The notes beneath the pieces were generated by a model, which worked only from the letters and a program-made list of their open reading frames with translations, had not been told where the DNA came from and did no database searches. Below, piece after piece: positions 38,141-48,271 of a stretch of 64,000 nt of DNA (its first letter is position 1; each line of letters starts with the position of its first letter). The DNA is from Umezawaea tangerina (GTDB taxonomy: Bacteria; Actinomycetota; Actinomycetes; Mycobacteriales; Pseudonocardiaceae), in NCBI RefSeq assembly GCF_003002815.1, contig NZ_PVTF01000022.1, positions 88,438 through 152,437 of the forward strand. Reading direction: 5' to 3'. The translations under genes and the position numbers were made by a program.

Positions 38141-38653
38141 ATGATCGACGACCCTCACGCGTACCAGCACCGTGAAGGCGACGCTCACCAGTGGCTGTGC
38201 CGGTTCGGCATCGACAACCGCCACTGCGTCACCGGGACCACCACCAAGACCGCCATCACCGTGCGCGGTGGCGACGACACCGGTGTGGCCGAGTCGCGGT
38301 CGGGTTCGCTCGTCTCGCTGAGCTGGAACACGACCGACCCGTACGCGATCACCATGCTCGTCCACGACGACGAGTCCGGTGAGGCCGACACGTGGGTGTT
38401 CGCCCGCGAGCTGCTCATCGAGGGCGGCGGCATCGGCGACGTCCGCGTCCGCCACGGCCTCGTCACGAGCCTGGAGCTGGACTCGCCCGCGAAGGACATC
38501 ACGCTGCGGCTGTCCGTCACCTGGGTCGAGCACTTCCTGCGCTACACCGAGGACGTCATGCCCCTCGGCCAGGAACCCAGCCTCGTCGACGTCACCGAGC
38601 TCGAGTGGACCACCGAGCTCGAATGGCTGGCCGACGGCCGCGCCGACATCTAG
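38141..38653 (+). CDS. SsgA-family sporulation/cell-division regulator-like protein
   Basis: 170 residues. Its core, SLSWNTTDPYAITMLVHDDE, TWVFARELLIEGG and GDVRVRHG, matches the SsgA/SsgB family (DPYAV...F, WVFARELL, GDVRVWP). The C-terminal helix carries WVEHFLRYTEDVMPLGQE. SsgA-like proteins steer septum placement and spore formation in actinomycetes. ATG 38141 has GGAAGGA upstream. It stands alone between a sugar operon and a long non-coding stretch. Confidence 0.75.
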   Translation: MIDDPHAYQHREGDAHQWLCRFGIDNRHCVTGTTTKTAITVRGGDDTGVAESRSGSLVSLSWNTTDPYAITMLVHDDESGEADTWVFARELLIEGGGIGDVRVRHGLVTSLELDSPAKDITLRLSVTWVEHFLRYTEDVMPLGQEPSLVDVTELEWTTELEWLADGRADI

Positions 38654-39283
38654 CCCCACCCCCCGCCTCCACCCAGCCCAGGTCGGCCGGCTCGGCTCGC
38701 GGGGCCCACCGAACGAGCACCAACGCTCGCCCAAGGCCCCACTCCCGACCAGACCGCCAACCTCACCCCACCAGACCAGGGCGAACAACCCGGCTGGGGC
38801 GGGCGTCCGGACGGGCAGGTCCGGACGCCCGCCCCAGCCGAACCCACGGCCCCCGCCAGCCGCATTCCGAAAAATGTCGTACCCCACCCGTAGCGTGTGC
38901 GTCGGGGGGTCCTGATTTCCGGGGGACACCTGGTCCACCGTGACCACCCCCGCCGACGACCACTCCCCCGGCACTCAACGCCGTGCGCGTCTGTGCCCGA
39001 TTCCCGGCCGGCTCTCGCAGACGACCACCCCACTGGCAGGCGCCCTCACCACCGCGCGCACCAGGTCTTCAGATCCGGGGAACACCTGGCCCGCAGGCCA
39101 ACCATCCCCGCAGGCGACCACTCCGCCAGCAGGCACCGCCGCCGACCAACCCCACCGACAAACACCCAGCCAGGCCACCCAACCGAGGCCGTCCCCACCC
39201 CACCGGCGACGGTGCCCTCACCCTCGCCGGCAGCCACCCTCACCAACAAGCTCCCGCTAGCGAAACCAATCCCCGCCTGCGCC
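38654..39283. other. 630-bp non-coding stretch with decayed direct repeats
   Basis: No reading frame here looks like a protein; all are proline/arginine or tryptophan/glycine runs from C-rich DNA. Besides the long hairpin at 38791, a 16-bp word recurs with one change: TCCGGGGGACACCTGG at 38918-38933 and TCCGGGGAACACCTGG at 39074-39089, each followed by a C-rich run with CGACCACTCC. They may be the remains of tandem copies. Confidence 0.45.
38791..38840. terminator. 22-bp perfect hairpin
   Basis: Arms 38791-38812 and 38819-38840 pair perfectly over 22 bp around the loop GGGCAG; the arms are almost wholly G and C. It lies 138 bp past the SsgA-like stop, between convergent genes. It would terminate either direction, though no U-tract follows. 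Confidence 0.65.
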
Positions 39284-39664
39284 CTACTCCACCCCGGAGC
39301 ACGGCTCGGCCAGGTTCTCCGCGGCCCACCTCGCGAGCTGGTCGAACACCGGTAGCAACCGCACGCCCTCGGCGGTCAGCGCGTAGCTCACCGCGGGCGG
39401 TTTCGCGTTCGTGACGGACCGCCGGATCAGCCCGATCTTGGCCAGTTCGGTCAGCCGGTCCGACAGCATCGAGTCGGTGATCCCGTCGACCGCGCGCTTC
39501 AGGTCAGCGAACCCGATCGACCCGCGCGCGCCCATCGTGGCCAGGATGACGCCGTTCCACCGCTTGCCGAGGAAACCGAAGGCACGCCGCAGCTGGACGT
39601 CGCATACGCGCAGGTCATGCCCCTCGACGGCGGTGTCCGACTCGGGAGGTGTCACGCACGCCAT
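39284..39664 (-). CDS. HxlR-family transcriptional regulator
   Basis: 126 residues. The winged helix follows the HxlR pattern: CDVQLRRAFGFLGKRWNGVILATM, IGFADLKRAVDGITDSMLSDRLTELAKIGLIRR and the wing PPAVSYALTAEG. One N-terminal Cys (VCDVQLR) could sense thiol stress. Divergent from an FMN azoreductase, the usual HxlR target, and an AT-rich palindromic region lies between. Confidence 0.9.
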   Translation of the reverse strand: MACVTPPESDTAVEGHDLRVCDVQLRRAFGFLGKRWNGVILATMGARGSIGFADLKRAVDGITDSMLSDRLTELAKIGLIRRSVTNAKPPAVSYALTAEGVRLLPVFDQLARWAAENLAEPCSGVE

Positions 39665-39769
39665 AGTACCTCCCCGCTCGCACCCGCCTTGGTACTTGTA
39701 TATTCCTAGTGACTAGCTAACTCGTATCTGCTCGCAGTTCGCTACCTACTAGGAACCACTGGAGTCACC
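39665..39769. promoter_or_regulatory. Divergent HxlR/azoreductase promoter region
   Basis: The AT-rich 105-bp spacer contains AGTACC (39665-39670) with its complement GGTACT (39691-39696), and a perfect CTAGT-G-ACTAG palindrome (39706-39716). Further TAG-rich half sites run to 39755. HxlR proteins bind such AT-rich inverted repeats near the -10 region. Confidence 0.5.
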
Positions 39770-40423
39770 ATGTCGCTCTTCCGCCTGGACGCGAGCATCC
39801 GCGTCGAGGGCTCGCACAGCCGCGCGATCGCCGACATCGTCGAGCAGGAGTGGCGCACGGCCCACCCGCACTCCCCCGTCGTCACCCGCCACATCGGCGT
39901 CGACCCCGTCCCGGCGACGGCGTGGGGCACCGCCGCGTTCGCCGGCTACACCCCCGAGGCGGACCGCACCGACGAGCAGCGCGAGGCCATCGCGCTGGCC
40001 ACCGCGGAGGTCGACGGCCTGGTCGACGCCGACGCGCTGCTCTTCGCCGTGCCGCTGTACAACTTCGGCGTGTCGCAGCACTTCAAGACCTGGGTCGACC
40101 TGGTCATCACCGACCCGCGCATGGCGCCGGGCGCCACGCCGGCGACCAAGGGCAAGCCCGCCGTGCTGGTGACGGTGCGCGGCGGCGGTTACGGCGAGGG
40201 CACCCCGCGCGCGGGCTGGGACCACGCGACCGGCTGGATGCGGCGCATCCTCGCCGACGTGTGGGAGATGGACCTGCGGGTGATCGAGTCGGAGCTGACC
40301 CTCGCGGAGACCACGCCCGCCATGGAGTCGTTGCGGGACCTCGCGAAGGACCTCCGGGCGAGTGCCGAGGAGAGCGCGCGCGAGCACGGCAAGATCCTCG
40401 CGGCGGACGCCGTCCGCTCGTAA
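39770..40423 (+). CDS. azoR: FMN-dependent NADH-azoreductase
   Basis: 217 residues. Flavodoxin-like AzoR fold: FRLDASIRVEGSHSRAIADIVEQEW (phosphate loop), ADALLFAVPLYNFGVSQHFKTWVDLVI (flavin loop) and VTVRGGGYGEGTPRAGWDHATGWMRRIL. It reduces quinones and azo dyes with NADH. HxlR control is expected from the divergent regulator. It ends about 60 bp before a strong terminator. Confidence 0.88.
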   Translation: MSLFRLDASIRVEGSHSRAIADIVEQEWRTAHPHSPVVTRHIGVDPVPATAWGTAAFAGYTPEADRTDEQREAIALATAEVDGLVDADALLFAVPLYNFGVSQHFKTWVDLVITDPRMAPGATPATKGKPAVLVTVRGGGYGEGTPRAGWDHATGWMRRILADVWEMDLRVIESELTLAETTPAMESLRDLAKDLRASAEESAREHGKILAADAVRS

Positions 40424-40480
40424 CCGGGTGGCGCTCCGTCGACGAGCACGCACTGGCGGACCGCGTTCGACGGCACGAGC

Positions 40481-40518
40481 GTGGGCACGACGACGGGTGC
40501 GCCCGTCGTCGTGCCCAC
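40481..40518. terminator. 17-bp perfect hairpin terminator
   Basis: GTGGGCACGACGACGGG (40481-40497) pairs with its exact complement at 40502-40518 around a four-base loop TGCG. It sits between the convergent azoreductase and GH92 genes and ends five bases before the GH92 stop, so it probably serves both. Confidence 0.85.
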
Positions 40519-40522
40519 AGGC

Positions 40523-43512
40523 CTAGCCTGCGCTCAGCGCGAACACCTTCAGGTTCTGGTTGGCGGTGCTCGTCAAGGACATGGCCGTGCGACCGGCGTC
40601 GAGCGGGACGGCCACGTGCCACAGGCGCACGGTCCGCCCGTCCGCGGTCCCGTTCACGTTGTACCGGGTGGTCGCGGTGACCGCGGCGTCCTCGCCGAAC
40701 TTCGGCCCGGCCGCCGCCCAGTCCGTGACGGCCAGCGTCGCCGTGGACGTGGTGCCGTCGCTGTAGGAGACCGTCACGTCCGCCTGCTGGTCCCCGTTCA
40801 CCGCTGTCGCCAGCAGGTCCAGCTTCGCGTACCGCCCCGGCGTCAGGTACGTGCGCTGGCCCCGCAGGGTCGCGAAGTTGCGCGTCGTCCCCGCGGTCTC
40901 GGGCACCAGGTAGTCCACCCCCGCGACAGATCGCACCCCTGGCGCGGGCAGCTGCTCGGCCGGGAGGCTCCACCCCTTGCCGTCCAGGTTCCCCTGCTGC
41001 TTGGCGTCCGCCGTCGCCACACCGTCCACATCGGACTGCGCCCGCAGGTCGTGCGCGCACGACGTTCCGGACGGGGTGCACGCGGGCGGCAGGTTCGGCA
41101 CCGGGTCCCCCGCGGTGGGCACGTGGTCGACCGGCAGGTCGGTGGCGCCCCACGCCGTGTTCGGGGTGGGGCCGACATCCACAACGAGGTCACCGCCCCG
41201 CTCGACGACCTCCTCCGACAGCCACGACCTGGTCTGCGGCCTGCCGTCGAGCCGCGCGCCCCGCACGTAGACGTTGTCCGGCGAGGCGTTCGGCGCGGTG
41301 ATGGTGATGTCCTTGCCGCCCTCGCGGTTGATCCACGCCTTGGGGAACACCGGGCTGGACAGCAGGAGCTCGGCGCGGCTGGGCGTCTGCGGGTAGACGC
41401 CCAGTGCGGCGAACACGTACCACGCGGACATCGTGCCGAGGTCGTCGTTGCCGGGCAGGCCCGCGGGGCCGGTGCGGTAGACCAGCGACGCCATCGCGCG
41501 CACGGTCTGCTGCGTCTTCCACGGCTGGCCCAAGGCGTTGTACAGCCACGGGATGTGGATGCCGGGCTCGTTGGTCGGGTCGTAGCGCAGCGCGTCGCCG
41601 CCGGTCGCCCACGAGCCGTCGGGGCGGTGGAAGAAGTCGTCCAACCGCGCCGCGGCCTGGCCCTTGCCGCCCATCGCGGCGGCCAGGCCGGACACGTCGT
41701 GCTGCACCATCCACGTGTAGGTGGCGCTGCTGCCCTGCGCGAACCCGAGGTCCGACGACGGCGAGAACGGCCACACCCACGTGCCGTCGGCGTTCCTGGC
41801 CTGCTGGTAACCGCCTCCGGCCGCGGACGGGTCGAACGTGTTGCGCCACCAGGAGGCCCGCGGCAGCAGCGCGGACCGGACGTCGTCGCGGCCGAGCCTG
41901 CCCGCCCAGTCGGCGAGCGCGAAGTCCGCGGTCGAGTCCTCCAGCGTCTCCGCCGCGCCACCCCAGCAGTGGCAGGTGTCCTGCGGCGCGTAACCGAGCC
42001 GCAGGTACTCGGCGAGGTTCGGCCGCTGCCCCTCGCACTGGCCGGGGCACCCCTTGTCGGACAGCCCGTCCGGGTGCGGCGTGGTGGCCTGCCGCACCAG
42101 CGAGTCGAACGCCGCGCGCACGTCGAAGTCCTTGGCCCCCATGGCGTACATGCCCGCGAGCGCGGGTGCCGACGGGTCGCCGGTCATGACGTGCGTCGGC
42201 CCGTTCACGTGCACCCAGCGGTCCCACACGCCGCCGTGCTGGGTCGCGAGGTTCAGCAGGGACTGGGCGTAGTCGCTCGCGACGCGGGGTTCGAGCAGCG
42301 CCAGCAGCTGGGTGTGCGCGCGGTACTGGTCCCAGCCGGAGAAGTTGCCGTACTGCGCCCGCTGCCCGCGTTCGAGGCGGTGCACCAGCCGGTCGCCGCC
42401 GAGGTAGGTGCCGTCGACGTCGCTGGACACGTTGGGCTGCAGGAAGGTGTGGTACACGGCGGTGTAGAAGGTCTTGAGCTGGTCGTCGGAACCGCCGGCG
42501 ACCTCGACGTCGCGCAGCTTCCCCTCCCACTCCCGCCGGCGTCCGCGGCGACGGAGTCGACGTCGTCCCCGGCCCCGATCTCCTTGGCCAGGTTGCGCTT
42601 CGCCGCGTCGGCGCTGGTGTAGGAGATCCCGACCCGCACGCGCACGTCGTCGTCGGACGCGGTGTCGAACGTGACGTACCCGCCGGACCCGCGGCCCGCG
42701 CGCGCCGCCCCGGTCTCGTAGCCCTCGCCGCCGTGCGCGCTGGTGGCGCCGGCGTTCAGCGCGCCGTCGACCCACGTGCCGTTGGCGGCGAACGCGCGGT
42801 CGAAGGACGCCGTGAAGTACAGGCGGTAGTAGGTCTTCTTGTTGTTCGCGCCGCCGTTGGCGCGCCTGCCGCAGAACGCGCCGGTGAGCACCGAGCCGGA
42901 CACCGTGCGGGCGGCCGGGTCGATGGTGACCTCGGCGTCCTCGCTGCCGTTCAACGAGTTCGACACCCGGAACAGCAGGGAACCCTTGGCGCCCTTGGGG
43001 AACGCGAAGTCGCCGATGCCCGCGCGGGTCGTCACGGCGAGGTCCGCCGACGCGCCGGACGCGAGCGCCACCCGGTACCGGCCGGGTGTCGCGGACTCGT
43101 CCTCGTGCCGGAAGTCGCTCGCGTACACCTCGTCGCGCACGTCCGCGGTGGGCGAGGAGGTGACGTCGCCGACGAACGGCATGATCGGCACGTCGCCGGC
43201 CGCGCCGGGGTGGCAGCCCGCGCCGTTGACGTGGGTGAGGCCGAAGCCGCGCACCCGCGTCGCGTCGTAGGCGTACCCGTTGGCGGCGCCGGTGTTGGTC
43301 TGGTCGCCGCGCGTGCTGGTGGGGCTCCACGAGATCATCCCGAACGGGCGGACGGCGCCGGGGTAGGTGTTGCCGCCGTTGGCCGACCCGATCAGCGGGT
43401 CCACGAAGCGGACGACGTCCTCGACCGCCTTGGGCCCCTTGGCCGCGGCGGGCGGCGCCACCGCCACGCCGGTGAGCAGCACGGCCGCCAGGCCGATCGT
43501 CAGCGCGCGCAT
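40523..43512 (-). pseudogene. Secreted GH92 alpha-mannosidase, interrupted by one frameshift
   Basis: Two frames together give one GH92 protein of about 995 residues. The 5' part (ATG 43512) has a signal peptide, VRFVDPLIGSANGGNTYPGA, PFGMISWSPTS and LTHVNGAGCHPG. It leaves frame after DDVDSVAADA, where REWEGKLRDVEV in another frame continues (break at about 42535-42540). The 3' part has FYTAVYHTFLQPNV, SGWDQYRAHTQLLAL, WGGAAETLEDSTADFALADWAG, PWLYNALGQPWKTQ, GNDDLGTMSAWYVFAALGVYP and a beta-rich carbohydrate-binding-like tail. Adding one base restores everything, so this is a recent loss or a sequencing error. GH92 enzymes are calcium-dependent exo-alpha-mannosidases. Confidence 0.85.
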
Positions 43513-43594
43513 CAGGACCCCATCTGTTCCACGGGCGGGAGGCCACCCGACAGTAAGGTCCGGACCAATCGCGCACCAGGAACGGGCAGGTGAA

Positions 43595-43627
43595 CGGCGG
43601 AACCTGTCCGGTGGACAGGTTCCGCCG
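43595..43627 (-). terminator. 15-bp hairpin terminator
   Basis: Arms 43595-43609 and 43613-43627 (CGGCGGAACCTGTCC and complement) pair perfectly around a three-base loop. It lies 20 bp downstream of the minus-strand secreted protein gene, separating it from GH92. Confidence 0.75.
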
Positions 43628-43647
43628 CGATCCCCCGGTCCCCGACG

Positions 43648-44181
43648 TCAGCCGGTGATGCCCTTGAGCCGGTACGGCTTGTACTGGGTGCTGGTCAGGC
43701 CGTAGTCGCGCGTGCGGTAGTCGGTGCCGTAACCACCGCGCTGCTCGTAGGCCCAGTACGACGAGTGCTGCGCGTTTGCCCACTTCTCGAAGATGACGAC
43801 GTGGCGGGTGTCCGAGGTGCCGTCCGCGTCGATGAACAGATCACCCATCTGCATGTCGTTCTTGTTGATGGGGGTGCTGTACTTCGACGACGCGAGACCG
43901 ACGGTATTCGGTCCGGGAGCGGGCAGTTTCGCCGCCATCGAGACGTAGCCGGAACAGTCGGTGCGATATCCGCCGTGCGTGGCCGACTGGCTGTAGGGCA
44001 CGCGCTGCTCGGTGTGCGGGTGCCAGGTCTTCGCCCGGTCGATCAGCTCCTGCCGGGATACCGCAAGGACTTCCACCTGCGCGGACGCCTGCGTGCCGAC
44101 CGCGGGTACCGCTGTCGCGGCGGGCGCCGACAGCAGGGTGAACCCGAGGACGGCAGCGGTCAATCCGGATGCGAACTTCAT
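43648..44181 (-). CDS. Secreted NlpC/P60-like cysteine peptidase domain protein
   Basis: 177 residues from ATG 44181, preceded by AGGGGA. The signal peptide runs to about residue 30 (ending TAVPA). The mature domain has SRQELIDRAKTWHPH, the catalytic Cys in YRTDCSGYVSMAAKLP, MQMGDLFIDADG and the His in RHVVIFEKWAN, followed by SSYWAYEQRGG. This matches the small actinomycete NlpC/P60-type extracellular family. Probably a cell-wall hydrolase or amidase. Confidence 0.8.
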   Translation of the reverse strand: MKFASGLTAAVLGFTLLSAPAATAVPAVGTQASAQVEVLAVSRQELIDRAKTWHPHTEQRVPYSQSATHGGYRTDCSGYVSMAAKLPAPGPNTVGLASSKYSTPINKNDMQMGDLFIDADGTSDTRHVVIFEKWANAQHSSYWAYEQRGGYGTDYRTRDYGLTSTQYKPYRLKGITG

Positions 44182-44390
44182 CGTTCCCCTTTGTCGATGC
44201 GACAAGTGCCTTTCCGCCTCAACGTGGCAATCACCCGTGGAGGTGTCAAGCGGTCGCTTCGTGGTCCCGCTGTTCTTTCACCCGCCAGGGGGACCTTCAT
44301 CGGTTCCGCCGGATTGCGCGGTTCGACGTCCGGAAATCGGGTAGTGAATTCATCCACGCCGTTCCCGTTCCCCGAAAGGAAATGGTGTGG

Positions 44391-45800
44391 TCAATCCTCG
44401 ACGACGAGCGGGAGCAGCACGCGGAACACCGCACCCCGTCCCGGCGCGGTGTCCAGCTCGACCCGGCCGCCGTGCGCGGCCACCAGCGCGGACACGATCG
44501 CGAGGCCCAGCCCCGTGCCGCCGTTCTCCCGGCTGCGCGCGGCGTCGGCCCGGTAGAAGCGCTCGAAGATCCGCTCGCGCTGCTCGTCCGTCAGACCGGG
44601 CCCCTGGTCGGCGACCTCCAGCCGGGCCGCCGGGACGCCCTCGACGAGCGCGGTGCCCAGCCGCACCTCGACCGGCACGTCGTCGGGGGTGTGGGTGAGC
44701 GCGTTGCCGACCAGGTTCGCGACCACCTGGCGCAGCCGCGTCTCGTCGCCCAGGACCGACGCCCCGCCGGAGGGCAGGTCGAGGCTCAGCGCGATCGGCC
44801 GGTCCGGCGCGATGACCTTGGCGTCGTGCACGGCGTCGACCGCCAGCACCGCGAGGTCGACGCGCGCCCGTTCCAGCGGCCGCTGCTGGTCCAGCCTGGC
44901 CAGCAGCAGCAGGTCCTCGACCAGCAGGCCCATCCGCGACGCCTGGTCCTCGATCCGGCGCAGCACGGCCGCCACGTCGTCCGGCTCGGTCACCGCGCCC
45001 TGCCGGTACAGCTCGGCGTAACCGCGGATCGACGTCAACGGGGTGCGCAGCTCGTGGCTCGCGTCCGCGACGAACTGCCGCATCCGCCGCTCCGAGCTCT
45101 TCGCCGCCTCCTCGGAGCTGGCCCTGGCGTGGAACGCCTGCTCGATCTGGCCCAGCATCGCGTTCAGCGCGGTCGCCAGCCTGCCCACCTCGCTGCCCGG
45201 CCTGCGGACCGGGACGCGCAGCGACAGCTCGCCGGTGGCGATCCTCTCCGCCGTCGCCTCGACCTCCTCCAACGGCCGCATGCTGCCGCGCACCAGCGCG
45301 TACCCGGCGGCCGCCATCAGCACCAGGGCGCCGATGCTGATCAGCAGGAACGTCCGGCGCAGGTCGTCCACCGCGTTGTCCACGTCGACCTGGCTGGTCG
45401 CCACGACCAGCTCGCCGCCGTCGACCTGCCGGACCACCACCCGCCACCGCGTGCCGGAGTCGCCGACCGAGCCGACGGTGACGTGCGCGCCCGGCGCGAT
45501 GTCGCCGACCGGCGGCAGGTCCGGGCGCTTGCCCGCCACCTGCACGAGGTCGGCCGACGACCCGTCGGGCTTGCGCAGCACCGCGACCTCCTGCTGCCAC
45601 GGCCCGAACCCGCGGCCGACACCGCGTTCGGCGAGCGCGCTGATCCTGGTCAGCCGCGCGTCCACCTGCCCGAGCAGGTAGCTCTCCATGACCTTCGACC
45701 CGATCAGCCAGGTGCCCAGCAGCCCGACCGCGGCCAGCAGCACCAGCACGAGCACGAGGTGCACGCGCAGCGGCAGCCGCCCGAAGGCCTCGCGGATCAC
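44391..45800 (-). CDS. Sensor histidine kinase (OmpR-partner type)
   Basis: 469 residues from GTG 45800, overlapping the regulator stop by four bases. An N-terminal helix (VHLVLVLVLLAAVGLLGTW), an extracytoplasmic domain of about 130 residues and a second helix (TFLLISIGALVLMAAAGYAL) precede HAMP (SMRPLEEVEATAERIATGELSLRVPV), HisKA (FVADASHELRTPLTSIRGYAELYRQG) and HATPase (LVGNALTHTPD, VADQGPGLTDEQRERIFERFYR, NGGTGLGLAIVSALV). A full-length kinase of the TcrY/MprB style. It likely controls the exporter genes next to it. Confidence 0.93.
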   Translation of the reverse strand: MIREAFGRLPLRVHLVLVLVLLAAVGLLGTWLIGSKVMESYLLGQVDARLTRISALAERGVGRGFGPWQQEVAVLRKPDGSSADLVQVAGKRPDLPPVGDIAPGAHVTVGSVGDSGTRWRVVVRQVDGGELVVATSQVDVDNAVDDLRRTFLLISIGALVLMAAAGYALVRGSMRPLEEVEATAERIATGELSLRVPVRRPGSEVGRLATALNAMLGQIEQAFHARASSEEAAKSSERRMRQFVADASHELRTPLTSIRGYAELYRQGAVTEPDDVAAVLRRIEDQASRMGLLVEDLLLLARLDQQRPLERARVDLAVLAVDAVHDAKVIAPDRPIALSLDLPSGGASVLGDETRLRQVVANLVGNALTHTPDDVPVEVRLGTALVEGVPAARLEVADQGPGLTDEQRERIFERFYRADAARSRENGGTGLGLAIVSALVAAHGGRVELDTAPGRGAVFRVLLPLVVED

Positions 45801-46504
45801 GTGGACGGTCGGCGCAGCACGTAGCCGAAGCCCCGGACGGTGTGGATCAGCCGGGGCTCCGCGTCGTCGACCTTCCGCCGCAGGTAGGAGATGTAGGACT
45901 CGACCACGTTCGCCTCGCCGTTGAAGTCGTAGTGCCACACCTGGTCCAGGATCTGGGCCTTGGACAGCACCCGGCCCGCGTTGCGCAGCAGGAAGTGCAG
46001 CAGCTTGAACTCCGTCGGCGACAGCTCGACCGGCCTGCCCGCCTTGCGCACCTGGTGGCCGTCCACGTCCAGCTCCAGGTCCGCGCAGCTGAGCCAGCCG
46101 GACGGCCGCTGCTCCGGAGTCGCCCTGGTGCGCCGCAGCACGGCGTGCACCCTGGCGATGACCTCCTCCAGGCTGAACGGCTTGGTGACGTAGTCGTCAC
46201 CGCCGATGGTCAGCCCGGTGACCTTGTCGTCGGCGGCGTCGCGGGCGGTCAGGAACAGCACCGGCACGCCCTGCCCGGCCGCCCGCAGCCACCGCACCAC
46301 CTCGAACCCGTCGCGGTCGGGCAGCATCACGTCGAGCAGCATGAGGTCCGGGCGCTCGCGCTCCACGTGGCGCAGCGCCTCGGCCCCGGTCGCCGCCGTG
46401 TCCACCTGGAACCCGGCGAACCGCAGGCTGGCGGCCAGCAGCTCCCGGATGCTCGACTCGTCCTCGACGACGAGCAGCCTGCCGCGTTCGCCCGACTCCG
46501 CCAT
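45797..46504 (-). CDS. OmpR-family response regulator
   Basis: 235 residues. Receiver: LLVVEDESSIRELLAASL, phospho-Asp in PDLMLLDVMLPDRDG, VLFLTARDA and Lys in GDDYVTKPFSLEEV. The C-terminal winged helix has VELSPTEFKLLHFLLRNAGRVLSKAQILDQVW and VVESYISYLRRKVD. Transcribed after the exporter genes and the DUF5666-like gene and coupled to the kinase. Confidence 0.94.
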   Translation of the reverse strand: MAESGERGRLLVVEDESSIRELLAASLRFAGFQVDTAATGAEALRHVERERPDLMLLDVMLPDRDGFEVVRWLRAAGQGVPVLFLTARDAADDKVTGLTIGGDDYVTKPFSLEEVIARVHAVLRRTRATPEQRPSGWLSCADLELDVDGHQVRKAGRPVELSPTEFKLLHFLLRNAGRVLSKAQILDQVWHYDFNGEANVVESYISYLRRKVDDAEPRLIHTVRGFGYVLRRPST

Positions 46505-46519
46505 CCCGCGATCCTCCCA

Positions 46520-47056
46520 TCAGCCCGTGGTGGGCCGCTGGGTCACCGTCTGCGCGGCGACCGTCCCGTCATCACCGGCCTGCCCGACCACGACCACCTG
46601 GTTGCCCGCGGCGAGGTCCGCCACGGCACCCTGCTTGGACAGCTCCACCTTGGTGGAGTCCGAAGTGGACACCTTGACGACCTTGCCGTCCTGGGTCTTC
46701 ACGTAGACCGTGGTGCCGTCCACGTGGTCGACGGTGCCGACCGTGCCGCGGCCGAACCCCGTGCCGTTGCCCCGGTTCCCCGGTACGCCGCTGGGTGGCG
46801 TACCGCCGTCCGTTCCGCCGCGGAACCCGCCGCCACCGGCCCGTCCGGCGGCAGGTGCGGACGCGGACGTGGTGGACCCGAACGCCGAGTGCGTCCACAC
46901 GCCGCCGCCGAACGCGGCGAGCACGAGCACGCCGATCCCCAGCCCGAGGGTCACCTTGCTGACGCCCGCCTTCGGCTTGGCGGCCAGCTCGGCGTCGAGG
47001 TCGGCGTCCGGCAGCGGCTGCGCGAGCACGCGCTCCGGGTCGGTCGGTTGTGACAC
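46520..47056 (-). CDS. Membrane-anchored protein with DUF5666-like beta domain
   Basis: 178 residues from GTG 47056, which has GGGAGA four bases upstream; ATG 47077 in the same frame overlaps the permease by eight bases. A cytoplasmic acidic segment precedes one membrane helix (VTLGLGIGVLVLAAFGGGVW), a glycine-rich linker, and an extracytoplasmic beta domain (GTVGTVDHVDGTTVYVKTQDGKVVKVSTSD, VVVVGQAGDDGTVAAQTV), the pattern of DUF5666/OB-like proteins. Encoded between an ABC permease and its regulator, so it may sense or assist the exporter. Confidence 0.65.
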   Translation of the reverse strand: MSQPTDPERVLAQPLPDADLDAELAAKPKAGVSKVTLGLGIGVLVLAAFGGGVWTHSAFGSTTSASAPAAGRAGGGGFRGGTDGGTPPSGVPGNRGNGTGFGRGTVGTVDHVDGTTVYVKTQDGKVVKVSTSDSTKVELSKQGAVADLAAGNQVVVVGQAGDDGTVAAQTVTQRPTTG

Positions 47057-47069
47057 GTCGTCTCCCTTG

Positions 47070-48271
47070 TCATTCATGGCGCAGCGCCTCGATGGGGCGC
47101 AGCGAGGCGGCCCGGCTGGCCGGGTAGCTGCCGAAGAACAGGCCGATCAGCGCGGACACGGCGAACGCGAGCAGCACCGACGACGGCACGACGACCGGCT
47201 TGATGCCCGCGATGGTGAACTGGCTGCCGATCACCCCCGCCGCCACGCCGAGGGCACCGCCGAAGAGGCTCAACATGGTGGCCTCCAGCAGGAACTGGCC
47301 CAGGATCGTGGACTTCGGCGCGCCGACCGCCTTGCGGATGCCGATCTCGCGGATCCGCTCGGTGACCGTGACCAGCATGATGTTCGTGATGCCGATGCCG
47401 CCGACGAGCAGCGAGATCGCCGCGACCGAGGCCAGCAGCACGGTGAACGTGTCGGTGGTCGCTGTGCGCGCGGTGAGCAGCTGCTCCTGGCTGAGCATCC
47501 GGTAGTCCGCGGTCTGCCCGGCGCCGATCCGGTGGCGGCCGTTGAGGATCGTGGTCGCCTGGGCCTGCGCGGCGGGCAACGAGTCGGCGCTGGTCGCCTG
47601 CACGACGATCTGCGTCAGACCGCCGTACCCGGTGAGCGCGTTCTGCACGGTCGTCAACGGCGACACCGCGAGGTCGTCGCTGTCCTGCAACCCGCTGGAG
47701 CCCTTGGTCGCCAGCACCCCGATGACGGTGAACGGGATGTTGTTGACCAGCACCGCGTTCCCGACCGGGTCGGTCGACGGGAACAGCGAGGTCGCCACCG
47801 TCGCGCCGAGCACCACGACCTTGCGGGCCTGCAGCACGTCGTCGGCGGTGAACAGGTTCCCGTTGGCCACGGCCGAGTTCGTGGTCTCGAAGTACGCCGG
47901 GTCCGTGCCGACGAACTGCGGGACGCTGTAGCTGGTGCCCTGGAAGCTCGCCGTGGCCGCGACGGAGCTGACCGGGGAGGCGGACTTCACGTCCGGTGCC
48001 TCGGTCCGGTCGGCCAGCGCGGTGGCGTCGGCGACGGTGAGCGGCTTGGCCGAGCTCGCCGACTGCGGGGTCCCGCGCTGGGGCGAGATGGTGAGGATGT
48101 TGGTGCCCAGCCCCGCGATGCTCTGCTGCACCGCGGTCGACGCGCCGTTGCCGACGGCGATCAGCAGGATGACCGAAGCGACGCCGATCAGGATGCCGAG
48201 CGTGGTCAGCGTGGACCGCAGCTTGTTGGCCGTCACGCCGCGCACGGCGAACACGCCGATCTCGAGGAGCC

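Noticed and set aside
39046..39249. Minus-strand 67-codon frame in the long non-coding stretch
   Set aside because: Glycine/valine/tryptophan-rich from C-rich DNA; no ribosome site and several overlapping equivalents in other frames.
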